NCBI GenBank assembly: GCA_937996235.1
Contig: CALKVK010000025.1
Location: forward strand, 1-64,000
Reading direction: 5' to 3'
Origin: an uncultured bacterium
GTDB taxonomy: Bacteria > Planctomycetota > JAJSAM01 > JAJVHW01
Length of the DNA stretch: 64,000 bases
The position numbers and the translations under genes are program-made. Shown here piece after piece: positions 17,290 through 25,718 of this stretch (positions within the stretch are counted from its first letter, which is position 1; each line of letters starts with the position of its first letter). Below the pieces are notes generated by a model. The model had not been told where the DNA came from. It saw only the letters and a list, made by a program, of their open reading frames with translations, and made no database searches.

Positions 17290-19650
17290 TCACCGCAGCT
17301 TCAGAAGTCGGATGACGACGGGCCCCCCGCCGCTCGTGTTCCTCACCACGCGGGACGAGCCGTGGCCCGGCGCGTCGGCGCGGAACTCGAGCTGGTCGTC
17401 GGGGCTCCACGGCAGTTCCAGCACGGCATCGCCGCTCGATCCGACGAGCACGTGCACCTCCGGCGACAGCTTCTGCGCGTCGGGGAGCAGCGGGCGCACG
17501 TGCACGACGGAGTGGGTGATCGCCAGGTTCGCGGGCGACTCGACGTGCACGCGCACGAGCAGCCCGCGCGGGACCGTCAGCGGATCGGCGTCCGACGTCT
17601 CCCCGGCGGCGACGTCGCACGTCGACCACCCACAGCCCGTGCCGGCGAGCACGACACCGATCAGCGCCCTGCCGACGGGCACGTCCTCCACGACGAACGC
17701 GTCGGGCGGCGGACCCAGACCCTCCACGATGCGGGAGTCCGCGCCGACCCGCACGAGCACGCGGTGCCATGCCGGAACGATCCCGGACGGGATCCGGGCG
17801 ACGTGCACACGCACCGCACCCGTGCGCGCCAGCGCGAGGCGCACCGCACGCTCGTCCCCGGACCCGAGCCGGAGCGTCCGCGACGTGTGCGCCGGCGCGG
17901 TGGCTGTGACCTCGCGCTCCCACGGCGAGACGCCCGACAGTTCGAACGCCCCGAGGGCGTCGCTCGACGCCGTCTGCCGCCCGCAGCGGATCGTGGCGCC
18001 ACCGACCGGCTCGTCGCGTTCGTCCACGACCCTCCCCGACACGGTGCGCACCTGCTCTGCGTCCACGACGAAGTTCGTCCCACCGCTCGCGTACGGCACA
18101 CCGACATAGCCGCCGTCGACGAACGCGTTCGCGAACACCTCGATCTGCAGCGGCAGTGCGGGCAGGAGCACGGCGGTGGTCACCCCTTCGCCGCTCGTCT
18201 GGCGCGTCCGGCGCCCGGGCCACGATTCGAACGTGACCTCGCAGCGTCCGAGAGCCCGCCCGTCGGAGCGGACCGTCGCACACACCGGGACGAGCGGCGC
18301 GAGGCGCAGCCGCACGAGCCCGCTTCCTGCCGTGCACGCGACCGCAGCGCTGCGATCGATCGGCGGGCGTTCCGCGTGGACGACGTAGCTCGCAGCCGGC
18401 GGCAGACCCGCGACCACCGCGCTGCCACGGGTGTCGGTCCGCACGCGGCCGAGCAGGACGTCCACGCGGTGGGATCGGCGCGCGTCGTGCACCCGCGCCG
18501 TCGCGGCCCAGGAGAGTCGATCCGCGCGCGCGAGCACGCCTCGGAGCGTGTCCGCCTCGGTGGAGAGCGACTCGGCCGGTGTCGCGTAGACCAGAGCGTT
18601 CGCGACGGCGGCCCCGCCGGCGTCGGTGACGTCCACCGCGAGATCGCGGCCGGGCTGCAGGCGCGCGTCGACGCGCACGGAGTCGTCGATCGCGATCGTG
18701 GTCTCGACGGTGCCGCACACCGACGCGAAGCCCGGCGCCGTAGCGCGCCAGACGAGCGTCGCGGCACGCGGCAGGCCCGCGACGGCGACGTCACCGTTCG
18801 CATCGGCGAGACCTTCGGCCACCGCGAACGGATCCGCCCCCTCCTCGAGCGCGTCCCACCACGCGTCCTCGGCGAAGAACTCGAGCAGAGCGCCCGCGAC
18901 GGGTTCGTCGTCGGTCGTGCCGACGGTACCGACGGCGCTCGTCCCGAGCGGCAGCGTCGCATCGATCTCGAGCACGTCGCCGGGAGCGAACGCGATGTCG
19001 CGACGATCGACGCGCACGCGGTCGGGCGACGTCACGCGCACGCTCACGCGCCCCGAGCCGGCGAGCTCCGTCGCCGCACGCCCCTCGGCGTCGGTCCCGA
19101 GCGCGAGGCGCGACGCGTCCTCGAACTCGAGGCGCACGGCGCAGAGCCCGAGCGGTGCGTCGTCCTCGGACGCGCGAGCGCGCACGGTCAGGCGCGCAGG
19201 GCCCGCGGCGGCGGCGGCAGCCGCGTCGCGCGGCGCGCGGCGGCGCGTGAGAGGCGCCCGGGCGGCGACGCGCGGCACGCGGACCGACGTGCGACCCGTG
19301 TCGCGGCCGTCGGTGGGCGGCGTCGCCGGCCCGGGCGGCGCCAGCGTCGGCGCGCCCGGCCACGCCTGGCGTCGCAGGTCTCCCGTCGACAGGTCGGCCC
19401 GATCGGCGGGCGGCACGTGCGTCTTCGTCGGCGCGTAGTTCCGCGGCGCCGCGGCCGACGCGGCCTCGACGGGTCGATCCGGCTCCGCGATGTTCGACGC
19501 GGGGAGCGCGCGCGACGCCGACTCCGTCCGCGGCGCGTCCGGCGCCGGCTCGGCAGGCGACATCACGAGCACGACCGCCGCGACCAGCACTCCGAGCACG
19601 AGGACGCCCGTCGCAGTCAGCGCCGCGTATCGGTTCCGTGTTGCCGGCAT
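17290..19650 (-). CDS. Membrane-anchored protein with regulatory-like beta-sandwich repeats
   Basis: 786 residues. A short basic N-terminus and one transmembrane helix (about 8-30, VLVLGVLVAAVVLVM) are followed by a Pro/Ala/Arg-rich linker to about residue 150. Five to six carboxypeptidase regulatory-like/CNA-B-like sandwiches follow, recognisable from VRTVSGRVVDERDEPVGGAT and similar units ending in 'L..G.....V...' strands. It is presumably anchored in the membrane with its repeats outside. The ATG at 19650 has GGGGAGCGACGGAG upstream. It converges on the sigma-factor fusion and shares its ectodomain architecture. The function of these repeats in planctomycetes is unknown. Confidence 0.72.
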   Translation of the reverse strand: MPATRNRYAALTATGVLVLGVLVAAVVLVMSPAEPAPDAPRTESASRALPASNIAEPDRPVEAASAAAPRNYAPTKTHVPPADRADLSTGDLRRQAWPGAPTLAPPGPATPPTDGRDTGRTSVRVPRVAARAPLTRRRAPRDAAAAAAAGPARLTVRARASEDDAPLGLCAVRLEFEDASRLALGTDAEGRAATELAGSGRVSVRVTSPDRVRVDRRDIAFAPGDVLEIDATLPLGTSAVGTVGTTDDEPVAGALLEFFAEDAWWDALEEGADPFAVAEGLADANGDVAVAGLPRAATLVWRATAPGFASVCGTVETTIAIDDSVRVDARLQPGRDLAVDVTDAGGAAVANALVYATPAESLSTEADTLRGVLARADRLSWAATARVHDARRSHRVDVLLGRVRTDTRGSAVVAGLPPAASYVVHAERPPIDRSAAVACTAGSGLVRLRLAPLVPVCATVRSDGRALGRCEVTFESWPGRRTRQTSGEGVTTAVLLPALPLQIEVFANAFVDGGYVGVPYASGGTNFVVDAEQVRTVSGRVVDERDEPVGGATIRCGRQTASSDALGAFELSGVSPWEREVTATAPAHTSRTLRLGSGDERAVRLALARTGAVRVHVARIPSGIVPAWHRVLVRVGADSRIVEGLGPPPDAFVVEDVPVGRALIGVVLAGTGCGWSTCDVAAGETSDADPLTVPRGLLVRVHVESPANLAITHSVVHVRPLLPDAQKLSPEVHVLVGSSGDAVLELPWSPDDQLEFRADAPGHGSSRVVRNTSGGGPVVIRLLKLR

Positions 19651-19683
19651 CTCCGTCGCTCCCCTCGCGCACGGAGAGGGTAC

Positions 19684-19750
19684 GGGACGAACCGCTACGA
19701 ACGGTGTCCGCTACGACCGGTGTCCGACACCGTTCGTAGTGGTTCGTCGG
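19684..19750. repeat. Palindromic repeat, copy C, with a duplicated left half-site
   Basis: Core palindrome 19711-19739 (ctacgaccggtgtc / gacaccgttcgtag, one mismatch) preceded by an extra left half-site gctacgaacggtgtcc at 19694-19709. Outer flanks gacgaacc (19687-19694) and ggttcgtcgg (19741-19750) are themselves complementary, which gives a nested inverted repeat. It lies between the starts/ends of 17290-19650 and 19783-20895. Confidence 0.85.
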
Positions 19751-19782
19751 GCGCGCTCGTGACGAGTGCCGCGCCGCGTGCG

Positions 19783-20895
19783 TCAGCGCCCCAGGTTCGA
19801 CGTCCCGATGCGGTTGTCGTCCGCGTACTCGTTCGCGCCCGGGCCGTTCGGGTCGTCGAGATCGAGCGCGACGCTCTTCTTGACCTTCACGCGCGAGAAC
19901 GAGTTCGCGCTGCCGCCGACACGCAGGCCGTTCGCGCCGCTCCCGACGACGCGCACACCCTCGACGACGTTCGTGTCGCCGAGGATCGCCATCCCGTCGC
20001 GCGCGCTCTTCTTGAACGCGCACGACGTGAACGTGTTGCCGGAGCCCTCGACCAGCGCGCCGTCCGCGGCCGACTTCGCGACGCCGACGCCGATGACCAC
20101 GCTCCCGGTCGCGTCCGCGTGCACGTGCACGCCGGCTTCGACGGCACCCTTCGACGAGCCGCGCTCGATGCGGTTCGCCGTGCCGTGCAGCCGGAAGCCC
20201 GCGTCGCCGCCGCGCGCGCGGTTGTCGGCGAGCACGTTCTCGGTGGACGCCACGACGAGCCGCGTCTCGTAGGCGTGCCGCGCGGCGTCGATCACCGTGT
20301 TGCGCTCGGCGCGGTTGCGCGCTCCGCCGAGCACGATCCCGCCGCGCTCCGCGTCACGCACCTTGGTGCGCGTGACGAACGAGTCGTCGACCGGGCTGAC
20401 GTCGCCGAGCACCATCCCGGCGATCCCGACGGTCGAGATCGCGCAGCGCTCGATGCGCAGGCGGCTGCACGCCGAGGCGCGGATGCCGTACTCCGCGAAC
20501 CCGTCGAAGCGGCAGCGCACGACGGCGACGCGGACGGAGTCGTCGAGGGCGATGCCGTCCTTCGCGTCGGCGAAGCGCAGGCGCTCGATGGTGATGTCGG
20601 TCGAGCCGGTCACGGTCAGACAGACGTCGTCGGGTCCGGCGGGATCCACGATCACCTTGCCGCGTGCACGCAGCGTGAGTCCCTCGCGGCCCGCGATCAC
20701 GAGGGTCTCGCCGTACGTGCCCCGGGCGATGTCGATCGTGTCGCCGTCCGCAGCGGCGTCGATCGCGGCCTGGATCGTCGCGAAGTCCTGCGGGACGCGC
20801 AGGCGTGCGCCATCGGCACACGCGGTCCTGGCGCCGCACACCGCGACGAGCGCCGACGCGAGACACGCGGCGAGGGGGAGCGTGATGGTCCGCAT
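19783..20895 (-). CDS. Secreted right-handed parallel beta-helix protein
   Basis: 370-residue exported protein: signal peptide about residues 1-27 (MRTITLPLAACLASALVAVC..., cut near CADG), then the phrase RLRVPQDFATIQAAIDAAAD that typically opens periplasmic pectate-lyase/NosD-type helices. It continues with PbH1-like coils of 20-24 residues ('..NRAERNTVIDAARH..', '..SANSFSRVKVKKSVALDL'). No lyase catalytic triad could be identified, so polysaccharide binding or a structural role is as likely as cleavage. The ATG at 20895 has GAGGAGG upstream. The gene is bracketed by palindrome copies C (33 nt past its stop) and D (about 98 nt before its start). Confidence 0.78.
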   Translation of the reverse strand: MRTITLPLAACLASALVAVCGARTACADGARLRVPQDFATIQAAIDAAADGDTIDIARGTYGETLVIAGREGLTLRARGKVIVDPAGPDDVCLTVTGSTDITIERLRFADAKDGIALDDSVRVAVVRCRFDGFAEYGIRASACSRLRIERCAISTVGIAGMVLGDVSPVDDSFVTRTKVRDAERGGIVLGGARNRAERNTVIDAARHAYETRLVVASTENVLADNRARGGDAGFRLHGTANRIERGSSKGAVEAGVHVHADATGSVVIGVGVAKSAADGALVEGSGNTFTSCAFKKSARDGMAILGDTNVVEGVRVVGSGANGLRVGGSANSFSRVKVKKSVALDLDDPNGPGANEYADDNRIGTSNLGR

Positions 20896-20978
20896 GGGGC
20901 CTCCTCGTCTGCGAGAGCGCCGATCGTACCCGATCCGCGCGGGCGCCGCCGGGGTCGGAGGCGAACTCGAGCCCATCC

Positions 20979-21027
20979 GCGACGAACGGCATCCGCTACG
21001 AACGGTGTCAGACACCGTTCGTAGCGG
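20979..21027. repeat. Palindromic repeat, copy D (perfect 17-bp arms)
   Basis: The best copy: arms 20993-21009 and 21011-21027 are perfectly complementary (ccgctacgaacggtgtc / gacaccgttcgtagcgg) around a single base. A degenerate extra left half-site gcgacgaacggcatccg precedes it (20979-20995). It sits between the stop of the EEP gene (21040) and the start of the beta-helix gene. Confidence 0.9.
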
Positions 21028-21039
21028 CTCGCGGACCGG

Positions 21040-22044
21040 TCAGCGCAGGTCCACCTCGACGAGACGGTGGTCGGACGCGGTGGTGTCGCGCGTCGTGCAG
21101 CGCACCGGGTCGCAGCCGCGCGCGACCCACACGTGATCGAGCGACAGCACGGGCAGCCACGCGGGCCACGTGCCGTCGAGACCGTGGCCCGCGGTCTCGA
21201 AGGCGTGGCGCCATGCGGGTCGCCACGCGTCGAAGTGGACGGAGCGGCGCGGCGTGTTGAAGTCGCCGACCACGAGCGCACGCGACGTCGCGAGCGGCTC
21301 GACCCACGCGCGCAGTTCGGCGAGTGCAGGCCCGCGGGCGCGCACCGGGTTGGAATCGATGTCGGCGACGACGACCGTCAGCGGCGCGTCGCCGTCGAGC
21401 CGCAGTTCGAAGCGGACCGCGGAGCCGCCGCCGCGCAGATCCCGCGCGGCCACGCGTCGCAGGTCACCGCGCGCGATCGCGACGATGCGGTGCGGCGCGC
21501 GCAGCAGCGTGTGGCCCGGCAGCGCGGCGCGCAGCGCGGCGTCGAGCGCCGTCTGCCCGGCGACGTCGGTCGGTCCGGCCTCGACGAGGAAGAGCGCGTC
21601 GGCACCGGTCGCCACGAGGTGCGCCGCGACGGCGTCCGCGCCGAGTCGTGCGCCGAAGACGTTCCAGAAGACGACGCGTGTGGCGCGTGTCGGAACGGCG
21701 TCGGGCTGCGCGGAGTCGCACCACGCCGTCGTCGCGACGAGCACGGCCGCGGCGACGGCCGTGCACAGGTTGGCGATGCCGACGCCGCGGCGCCGGGCGC
21801 GCCACGCAAGCGCGCCGCCGAGGAGCGCGAGGGCGAGGATCGCGAGCGGGGGAGTCGCGTAGTGAAGCGGCGCGAGCAGCGGCATGGCATCGCGGATCGT
21901 CACCGCGAGCGCGATGCCGCACAGACCGACCGCGCACGCCACGGGCGGGATCGCGCTGCAGAGCCGCGTGCAGAGCCGCGTGCGCGCGCGGAGCGGCGTT
22001 GGGGTGGAGCCGGCGGTGGCGGCGGGCGCGTCGGACGTCGGCAT
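21040..22044 (-). CDS. Endonuclease/exonuclease/phosphatase (EEP) family membrane protein
   Basis: 334-residue product with two or three N-terminal transmembrane helices (about 25-95, including the LAILALALLGGALAW stretch), then an EEP catalytic domain. Motifs are RVVFWNVFG (Asn of motif 1), LFLVEAGP (Glu metal ligand), LVVGDFNTP (DxN) and the final ASDHRLVEVDL (catalytic DH). All family residues appear present. EEP enzymes with N-terminal helices cleave phosphodiesters (DNA, lipids) on the outer face; the substrate is undefined here. The start is set at the ATG at 22044; an in-frame GTG at 22098 would add 18 residues. Confidence 0.82.
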   Translation of the reverse strand: MPTSDAPAATAGSTPTPLRARTRLCTRLCSAIPPVACAVGLCGIALAVTIRDAMPLLAPLHYATPPLAILALALLGGALAWRARRRGVGIANLCTAVAAAVLVATTAWCDSAQPDAVPTRATRVVFWNVFGARLGADAVAAHLVATGADALFLVEAGPTDVAGQTALDAALRAALPGHTLLRAPHRIVAIARGDLRRVAARDLRGGGSAVRFELRLDGDAPLTVVVADIDSNPVRARGPALAELRAWVEPLATSRALVVGDFNTPRRSVHFDAWRPAWRHAFETAGHGLDGTWPAWLPVLSLDHVWVARGCDPVRCTTRDTTASDHRLVEVDLR

Positions 22045-22159
22045 GGAAGCGACGGATCCTGCACGGTCGCAGTGCGGGGCGGCCTCGTTCCCCGGCACCC
22101 GCCGGGTCCCGCCGGGAGGCGCGAGCGCCGGAACACGGACGGATGTCCCTGCTGGTTAG

Positions 22160-22165
22160 TATGAT
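22160..22165 (+). promoter_or_regulatory. Possible -10 element for a leaderless radical-SAM mRNA
   Basis: TATGAT stands out as a small AT-rich island (ggttagtatgatgttc) in very GC-rich DNA, ending 6 nt before the ATG at 22172. There is no Shine-Dalgarno sequence between them. If this is the -10 hexamer, transcription would begin at or next to the start codon. No convincing -35 was seen. Confidence 0.4.
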
Positions 22166-22171
22166 GTTCGC

Positions 22172-23374
22172 ATGTCGCCGACACTCCTCCTCGACCTCGG
22201 AACCGAACCACGAACGGGTGACGCGTCCCCGCAGTCGCGCCGTCCGCGAAGAGGCACACGACGACGCGCCGCGGCGGGCGACGCCGTCCCTCGTGGTGCG
22301 GCGCCGCTCGGAGCGGCGTCCGGCCCCGTGGCGGGGCGCGGCGACGCGCCGCGTCCGGTCGCGGAACTGCTGCTGCCCGGACTCGAGGGGAACGCCCCGG
22401 TCGTCGCGGTGGCCGGCGCCCCGGCACCCGTCCCCGAGGGTCGGCGCCTCGAGCTGACGGGGCTCGACGCGCGCACGGCCCTCGTCCGCCAGAAGACGCC
22501 GCACGGTCGGCGCGCGCCGTGGTTCGACTGGTCCGCGAACCCCTACCGCGGCTGCGAGTTCGGCTGCGGCTACTGCTACGCCCGCTACAGCCACGGCTAC
22601 CTGGGGCACGACGACCCGCGCGCGTTCGAGCGCAGCATCTACGTGAAGTCGGGCTTCGCGCAGGCGCTCCGCGACGACCTGCGCCGCGTGCACCCGGGCG
22701 ATCACATCGCCTTCGGCACGGCCACCGACCCGTACCAGCCGCTCGAAGAGCGCGAGCGCGTGATGCTCGGTGCGCTGAGGGTGCTGCTCGCGGCCGAGGG
22801 TCTGAGCATCTCGATCACCACGAAGTCGGCGCTCGTCGCGCGCGACGCTGCGCTGCTGGCGCGCCTCGCCGAGCGCCACGCCGTCCACGTGAACTTCTCG
22901 GTCACGACGGTCGACGCGCGCCTCGCGCGTTTCCTGGAGCCGCGCGCGCCGACACCGCAGAAGCGCCTCGAGGCACTCGCGACGCTGCACCGCCACGGTG
23001 TGGGCGCGGGCGTCTTCCTGATGCCGCTGCTGCCCGGCATGACCGACTCGGAGGCCGACGTCGACGCGCTCGTCCGCGCGGCGTGCGAGGCCGGGGCAGA
23101 GCGGCTCGGCGCGCAGGTCGTGTTCCTGCGCGAGCCGAGCCGGTCGCACTTCCTGCGCGAGCTGCGGCGCGCGTACCCGCGCGTCGCCGCGCGCTACGCA
23201 TGGTGGACCCGCACCAACTCGCGGCTGCCGGGAGAGGTGCGCGACGAGGCCGTCCGGCGCGTGCGCGCCGCCGCCGCGCGCCACGGACTCTCGATGTCCG
23301 GCGACGGCACGCCGCCCCGCCCGCGGCGTCCGCAGCAGGCGCGGTTCGCGTTCGAGGTGGCTGCCGATGCGTGA
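22172..23374 (+). CDS. SPL-family radical SAM protein (PA0069/Rv2578c-like)
   Basis: 400-residue radical SAM enzyme related to spore photoproduct lyase. The [4Fe-4S]/SAM motif is CxxxCxxC in NPYRGCEFGCGYCYARYSHG, the typical form of this subfamily. The PYQPLEERERV motif and ISITTKSALVARD strand also match. The first about 90 residues are a low-complexity Arg/Ala/Gly-rich extension before LELTGLDARTALVRQKTP, where the conserved domain begins. Proteins of this group are presumed to act on nucleic acids, but the reaction is not established. Start ATG at 22172 without a Shine-Dalgarno sequence, possibly leaderless. Confidence 0.85.
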   Translation: MSPTLLLDLGTEPRTGDASPQSRRPRRGTRRRAAAGDAVPRGAAPLGAASGPVAGRGDAPRPVAELLLPGLEGNAPVVAVAGAPAPVPEGRRLELTGLDARTALVRQKTPHGRRAPWFDWSANPYRGCEFGCGYCYARYSHGYLGHDDPRAFERSIYVKSGFAQALRDDLRRVHPGDHIAFGTATDPYQPLEERERVMLGALRVLLAAEGLSISITTKSALVARDAALLARLAERHAVHVNFSVTTVDARLARFLEPRAPTPQKRLEALATLHRHGVGAGVFLMPLLPGMTDSEADVDALVRAACEAGAERLGAQVVFLREPSRSHFLRELRRAYPRVAARYAWWTRTNSRLPGEVRDEAVRRVRAAAARHGLSMSGDGTPPRPRRPQQARFAFEVAADA

Positions 23375-23400
23375 GGCGTGCGGCGCCCGGAGCACGCGCG

Positions 23401-23466
23401 CGCCGCGGCGCGCCGCGGCGCGCCGCGGCGAGAGCCGGGGCGAGAGTCGGGGCGAGAGCCGCCGCG
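23401..23466. repeat. GC-rich tandem repeats in an intergenic region
   Basis: Three direct copies of the 10-mer cgccgcggcg (23401-23430) abut three copies of a 12-mer, agagccggggcg with small changes (23431-23466). They lie in the 299-nt gap between the convergent radical-SAM and DUF523-DUF1722 genes (23375-23673), where I see nothing else. They are probably replication-slippage products, and the region would form strong secondary structure. Confidence 0.8.
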
Positions 23467-23673
23467 CCGGCTCCGGAGGCAGGCGGCCGCGCGCGGCGCG
23501 CGGCGGGGTGTGCGCCGGTCTCCGGGAGCGGAGCGGCATCGACCGCCGCCGCGGGGCTTCCGGTGGGCGCGCGTGTGTCGCTTCGACCTCGTGTTCCGTC
23601 ACGCACGCCCGACGACCCGCGCGTCGCCTGCCACTGCGCAGACCCGCCGTCGCGGGCAGGCGCGCGCCGGGTC

Positions 23674-24867
23674 TCAGACGTGGTTGCGGAGCATCAGTTC
23701 GGCCGGGTACGGATCGAGGTAGGTCTGGCTCCGCGCCCACTCGCTCACCGGCGCGCGGCGGAAGTGGTGCTGCAGCAGCGTGAGCGGCACCACGAGCGGC
23801 ACGAGACCCGCCCGGTACGAGTCGATGAGCCCGGCCAGTTCGCGGCGGTCGGCGCCGTCGAGGTGTTCCTTCAGGTGCCCCGCCAGGTGGTTGAGCACGT
23901 TCGCGTGGCGCCCGGCGCCGGCGATCTTCCCGAGGCACTCCATGAACAGCGCGCCGTAGCTCGCGGAGAGCTCGCTCCACGGCGTGGCGCCGGCGCGGGC
24001 GACGAGCCGCCCGAGCTCGCCGTAGAGCTTCGGGCTGTGTGCGAGCAGCGCGAACTTGTGGCGCGTGTGGAAGCGCACGAGCCCGCGCGGCGTGGGATCG
24101 TCGCGCAGCAGCTCCGTCCAGCGGCGGTACGCGAAGATCCGCTCCACGAAGTTCTCACGCAGGCGCGCGTCGCCGAGCCGCCCCTCCTCCTCGACCGGCA
24201 GCAGGCGGAAGCGCTCGATCAGGTCCGTCGCGAAGATGCCGCGCCCGGCGCGCTCCGGGGCGACACCGGCTCGTGCGTAGACCTTCACGCGGAAGGCGCC
24301 GCAGGAAGGGGAGTTCTTCTTCAGCACGAACCCGTGCAGGTCGAGGCGCTCGAGCTCGTCGAGCCGCGCGGCAGCCCAGGCGCGCATGCCGTCGGTCCGG
24401 TCGAGTCCGGAGCGGGGCGCGACGAGGCGCGGCGCCGTCGCGTCGCCCTCGAGCCGCAGCGTCTCGCGCGGCGCGCCGAGCCCCATCTCGAACTCGGGGC
24501 AGACGCTCACCCACTCCACCCAGCGGCCGAGCGTGTGGATCAGGTAGCGGTCCTGCTTGTGGCCGCCGTCGAAGCGCACCCGCGCGCCGAGCAGACACGC
24601 GCTGACGCCGAGTCGCGCGGCGGGCGCGGGCTCGCCGTCCGCCCCCGCCCTCGCCGCGGCGTGAGCACCGCGCGCGCGGACGGCAGCGAGCGACGCCGCG
24701 GGTGTGTCGGCGCCGGGTGTGTCGGCGTCGGGCGCGGCGCCGTCGGCCGTCGCGGAGCCGCGGGGCGCGGCGGCGAAGGCGCGTGCGGGGTGGCGCGGGG
24801 CATGGTCGGGGGCGTCGTCGTCCGGTCCGTCCGCTCCGACCTCCCCGGTGTCGTCGTCGCTGCCCAT
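23674..24867 (-). CDS. DUF523 (TudS-like) - DUF1722 (YbgA-like) fusion protein
   Basis: 397 residues. An acidic, Ala/Asp/Pro-rich N-terminal extension (about 1-83) precedes a DUF523 domain (about 84-235). That domain shows LGVSACLLGARVRFDGGHK, VCPEFEMGLGAPRE and KKNSPSCG, the cysteines that hold the Fe-S cluster in thiouracil desulfidases. A DUF1722/YbgA domain (about 240-397) follows with RHKFALLAHSPKLYGELGRL and the terminal LDPYPAELMLRNHV. The fusion itself is widespread; DUF523 members desulfurate 2-thiouracil, but activity of the fused form is unproven. The long acidic leader is unusual and could mean the true start lies further in, although no good internal start was found. Confidence 0.85.
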   Translation of the reverse strand: MGSDDDTGEVGADGPDDDAPDHAPRHPARAFAAAPRGSATADGAAPDADTPGADTPAASLAAVRARGAHAAARAGADGEPAPAARLGVSACLLGARVRFDGGHKQDRYLIHTLGRWVEWVSVCPEFEMGLGAPRETLRLEGDATAPRLVAPRSGLDRTDGMRAWAAARLDELERLDLHGFVLKKNSPSCGAFRVKVYARAGVAPERAGRGIFATDLIERFRLLPVEEEGRLGDARLRENFVERIFAYRRWTELLRDDPTPRGLVRFHTRHKFALLAHSPKLYGELGRLVARAGATPWSELSASYGALFMECLGKIAGAGRHANVLNHLAGHLKEHLDGADRRELAGLIDSYRAGLVPLVVPLTLLQHHFRRAPVSEWARSQTYLDPYPAELMLRNHV

Positions 24868-25064
24868 GGACCGGATCCTCCCGAACCGAGAACGCGCACG
24901 GTCGGCTCGCGCGTCCCGCCCGGGCGTCGGCCGCCGGGCGCGGGAGCCGGTGAACGATGCGCGCCAGGTGCCTCGGCTCGCGCGGAACGGCCCGTGCGGG
25001 CGGCGGGCACGTATCCTCCGGGGTCCGCGCAGTGTCTGCGCGCCCGATCGAGGAGGACGCTGCG

Positions 25065-25484
25065 ATGCCGTACCCGGAAGAGATGGTCGCCCCGATGCGG
25101 GCCGAGGTGACGGACATGGGCGTGCGCGAGCTGCGCACGGCCGCCGACGTGGACGCCGCCATGGCCGACCGCTCGGGGACGGCGCTCTACTTCATCAACT
25201 CGGTGTGCGGCTGCGCGGCCGGCACGGCGCGTCCGGGCCTCGGGGTGGCGTTGCGCGGGAGCGTCCGCCCGTCGCGGCTCTACACCGTGTTCGCGGGGCA
25301 GGACGGCGACGCGACGGCGGCCGTGCGCAAGCACATCCTCGGGTTCCCGCCCTCGTCGCCGTCGATCGCGCTGTTCAAGGACGGACAGCTCGTCGAGATG
25401 ATCGAGCGCCACCAGATCCAGGGCCACTCGCCCGACGAGGTCGGCGCGATCCTGCACGACGCGTTCGCGCGCCACTGCGGCTGA
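25065..25484 (+). CDS. BrxA/BrxB-type bacilliredoxin
   Basis: 139-residue thioredoxin-fold protein of the YphP/YqiW (bacilliredoxin) family, which removes bacillithiol from proteins after oxidative stress. The diagnostic CGC redox motif is at Cys48-Gly49-Cys50 (NSVCGCAAGTARPGL). PSSPSIALFKDGQLV and the IERHQIQG segment match the family. AGGAGG lies 8 nt before the ATG. Whether this organism makes bacillithiol cannot be told from the window. It is monocistronic, transcribed divergently from the DUF523 gene. Confidence 0.9.
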   Translation: MPYPEEMVAPMRAEVTDMGVRELRTAADVDAAMADRSGTALYFINSVCGCAAGTARPGLGVALRGSVRPSRLYTVFAGQDGDATAAVRKHILGFPPSSPSIALFKDGQLVEMIERHQIQGHSPDEVGAILHDAFARHCG

Positions 25485-25718
25485 GCGCGACGTGACGGCC
25501 GGGTGGGTCTGCGCCGGGGCGCGAGGGTGACGCCCAGGGCGACGCCGACCGCCGCCGCCCGCGGTCGCGTCGGCGGACCGACGGCGATCGCGGCGCAGTT
25601 CCAGCCCGCATCGCCACGGCGCTGAAGCGGCCGCGGCGCGCTTCACGCGGACGGTGTTCGCGAGCGGAGAGCGGACGACGACGCGGCACACGCCGCGGAG
25701 CGGCGGAGGCGCGCCGTC

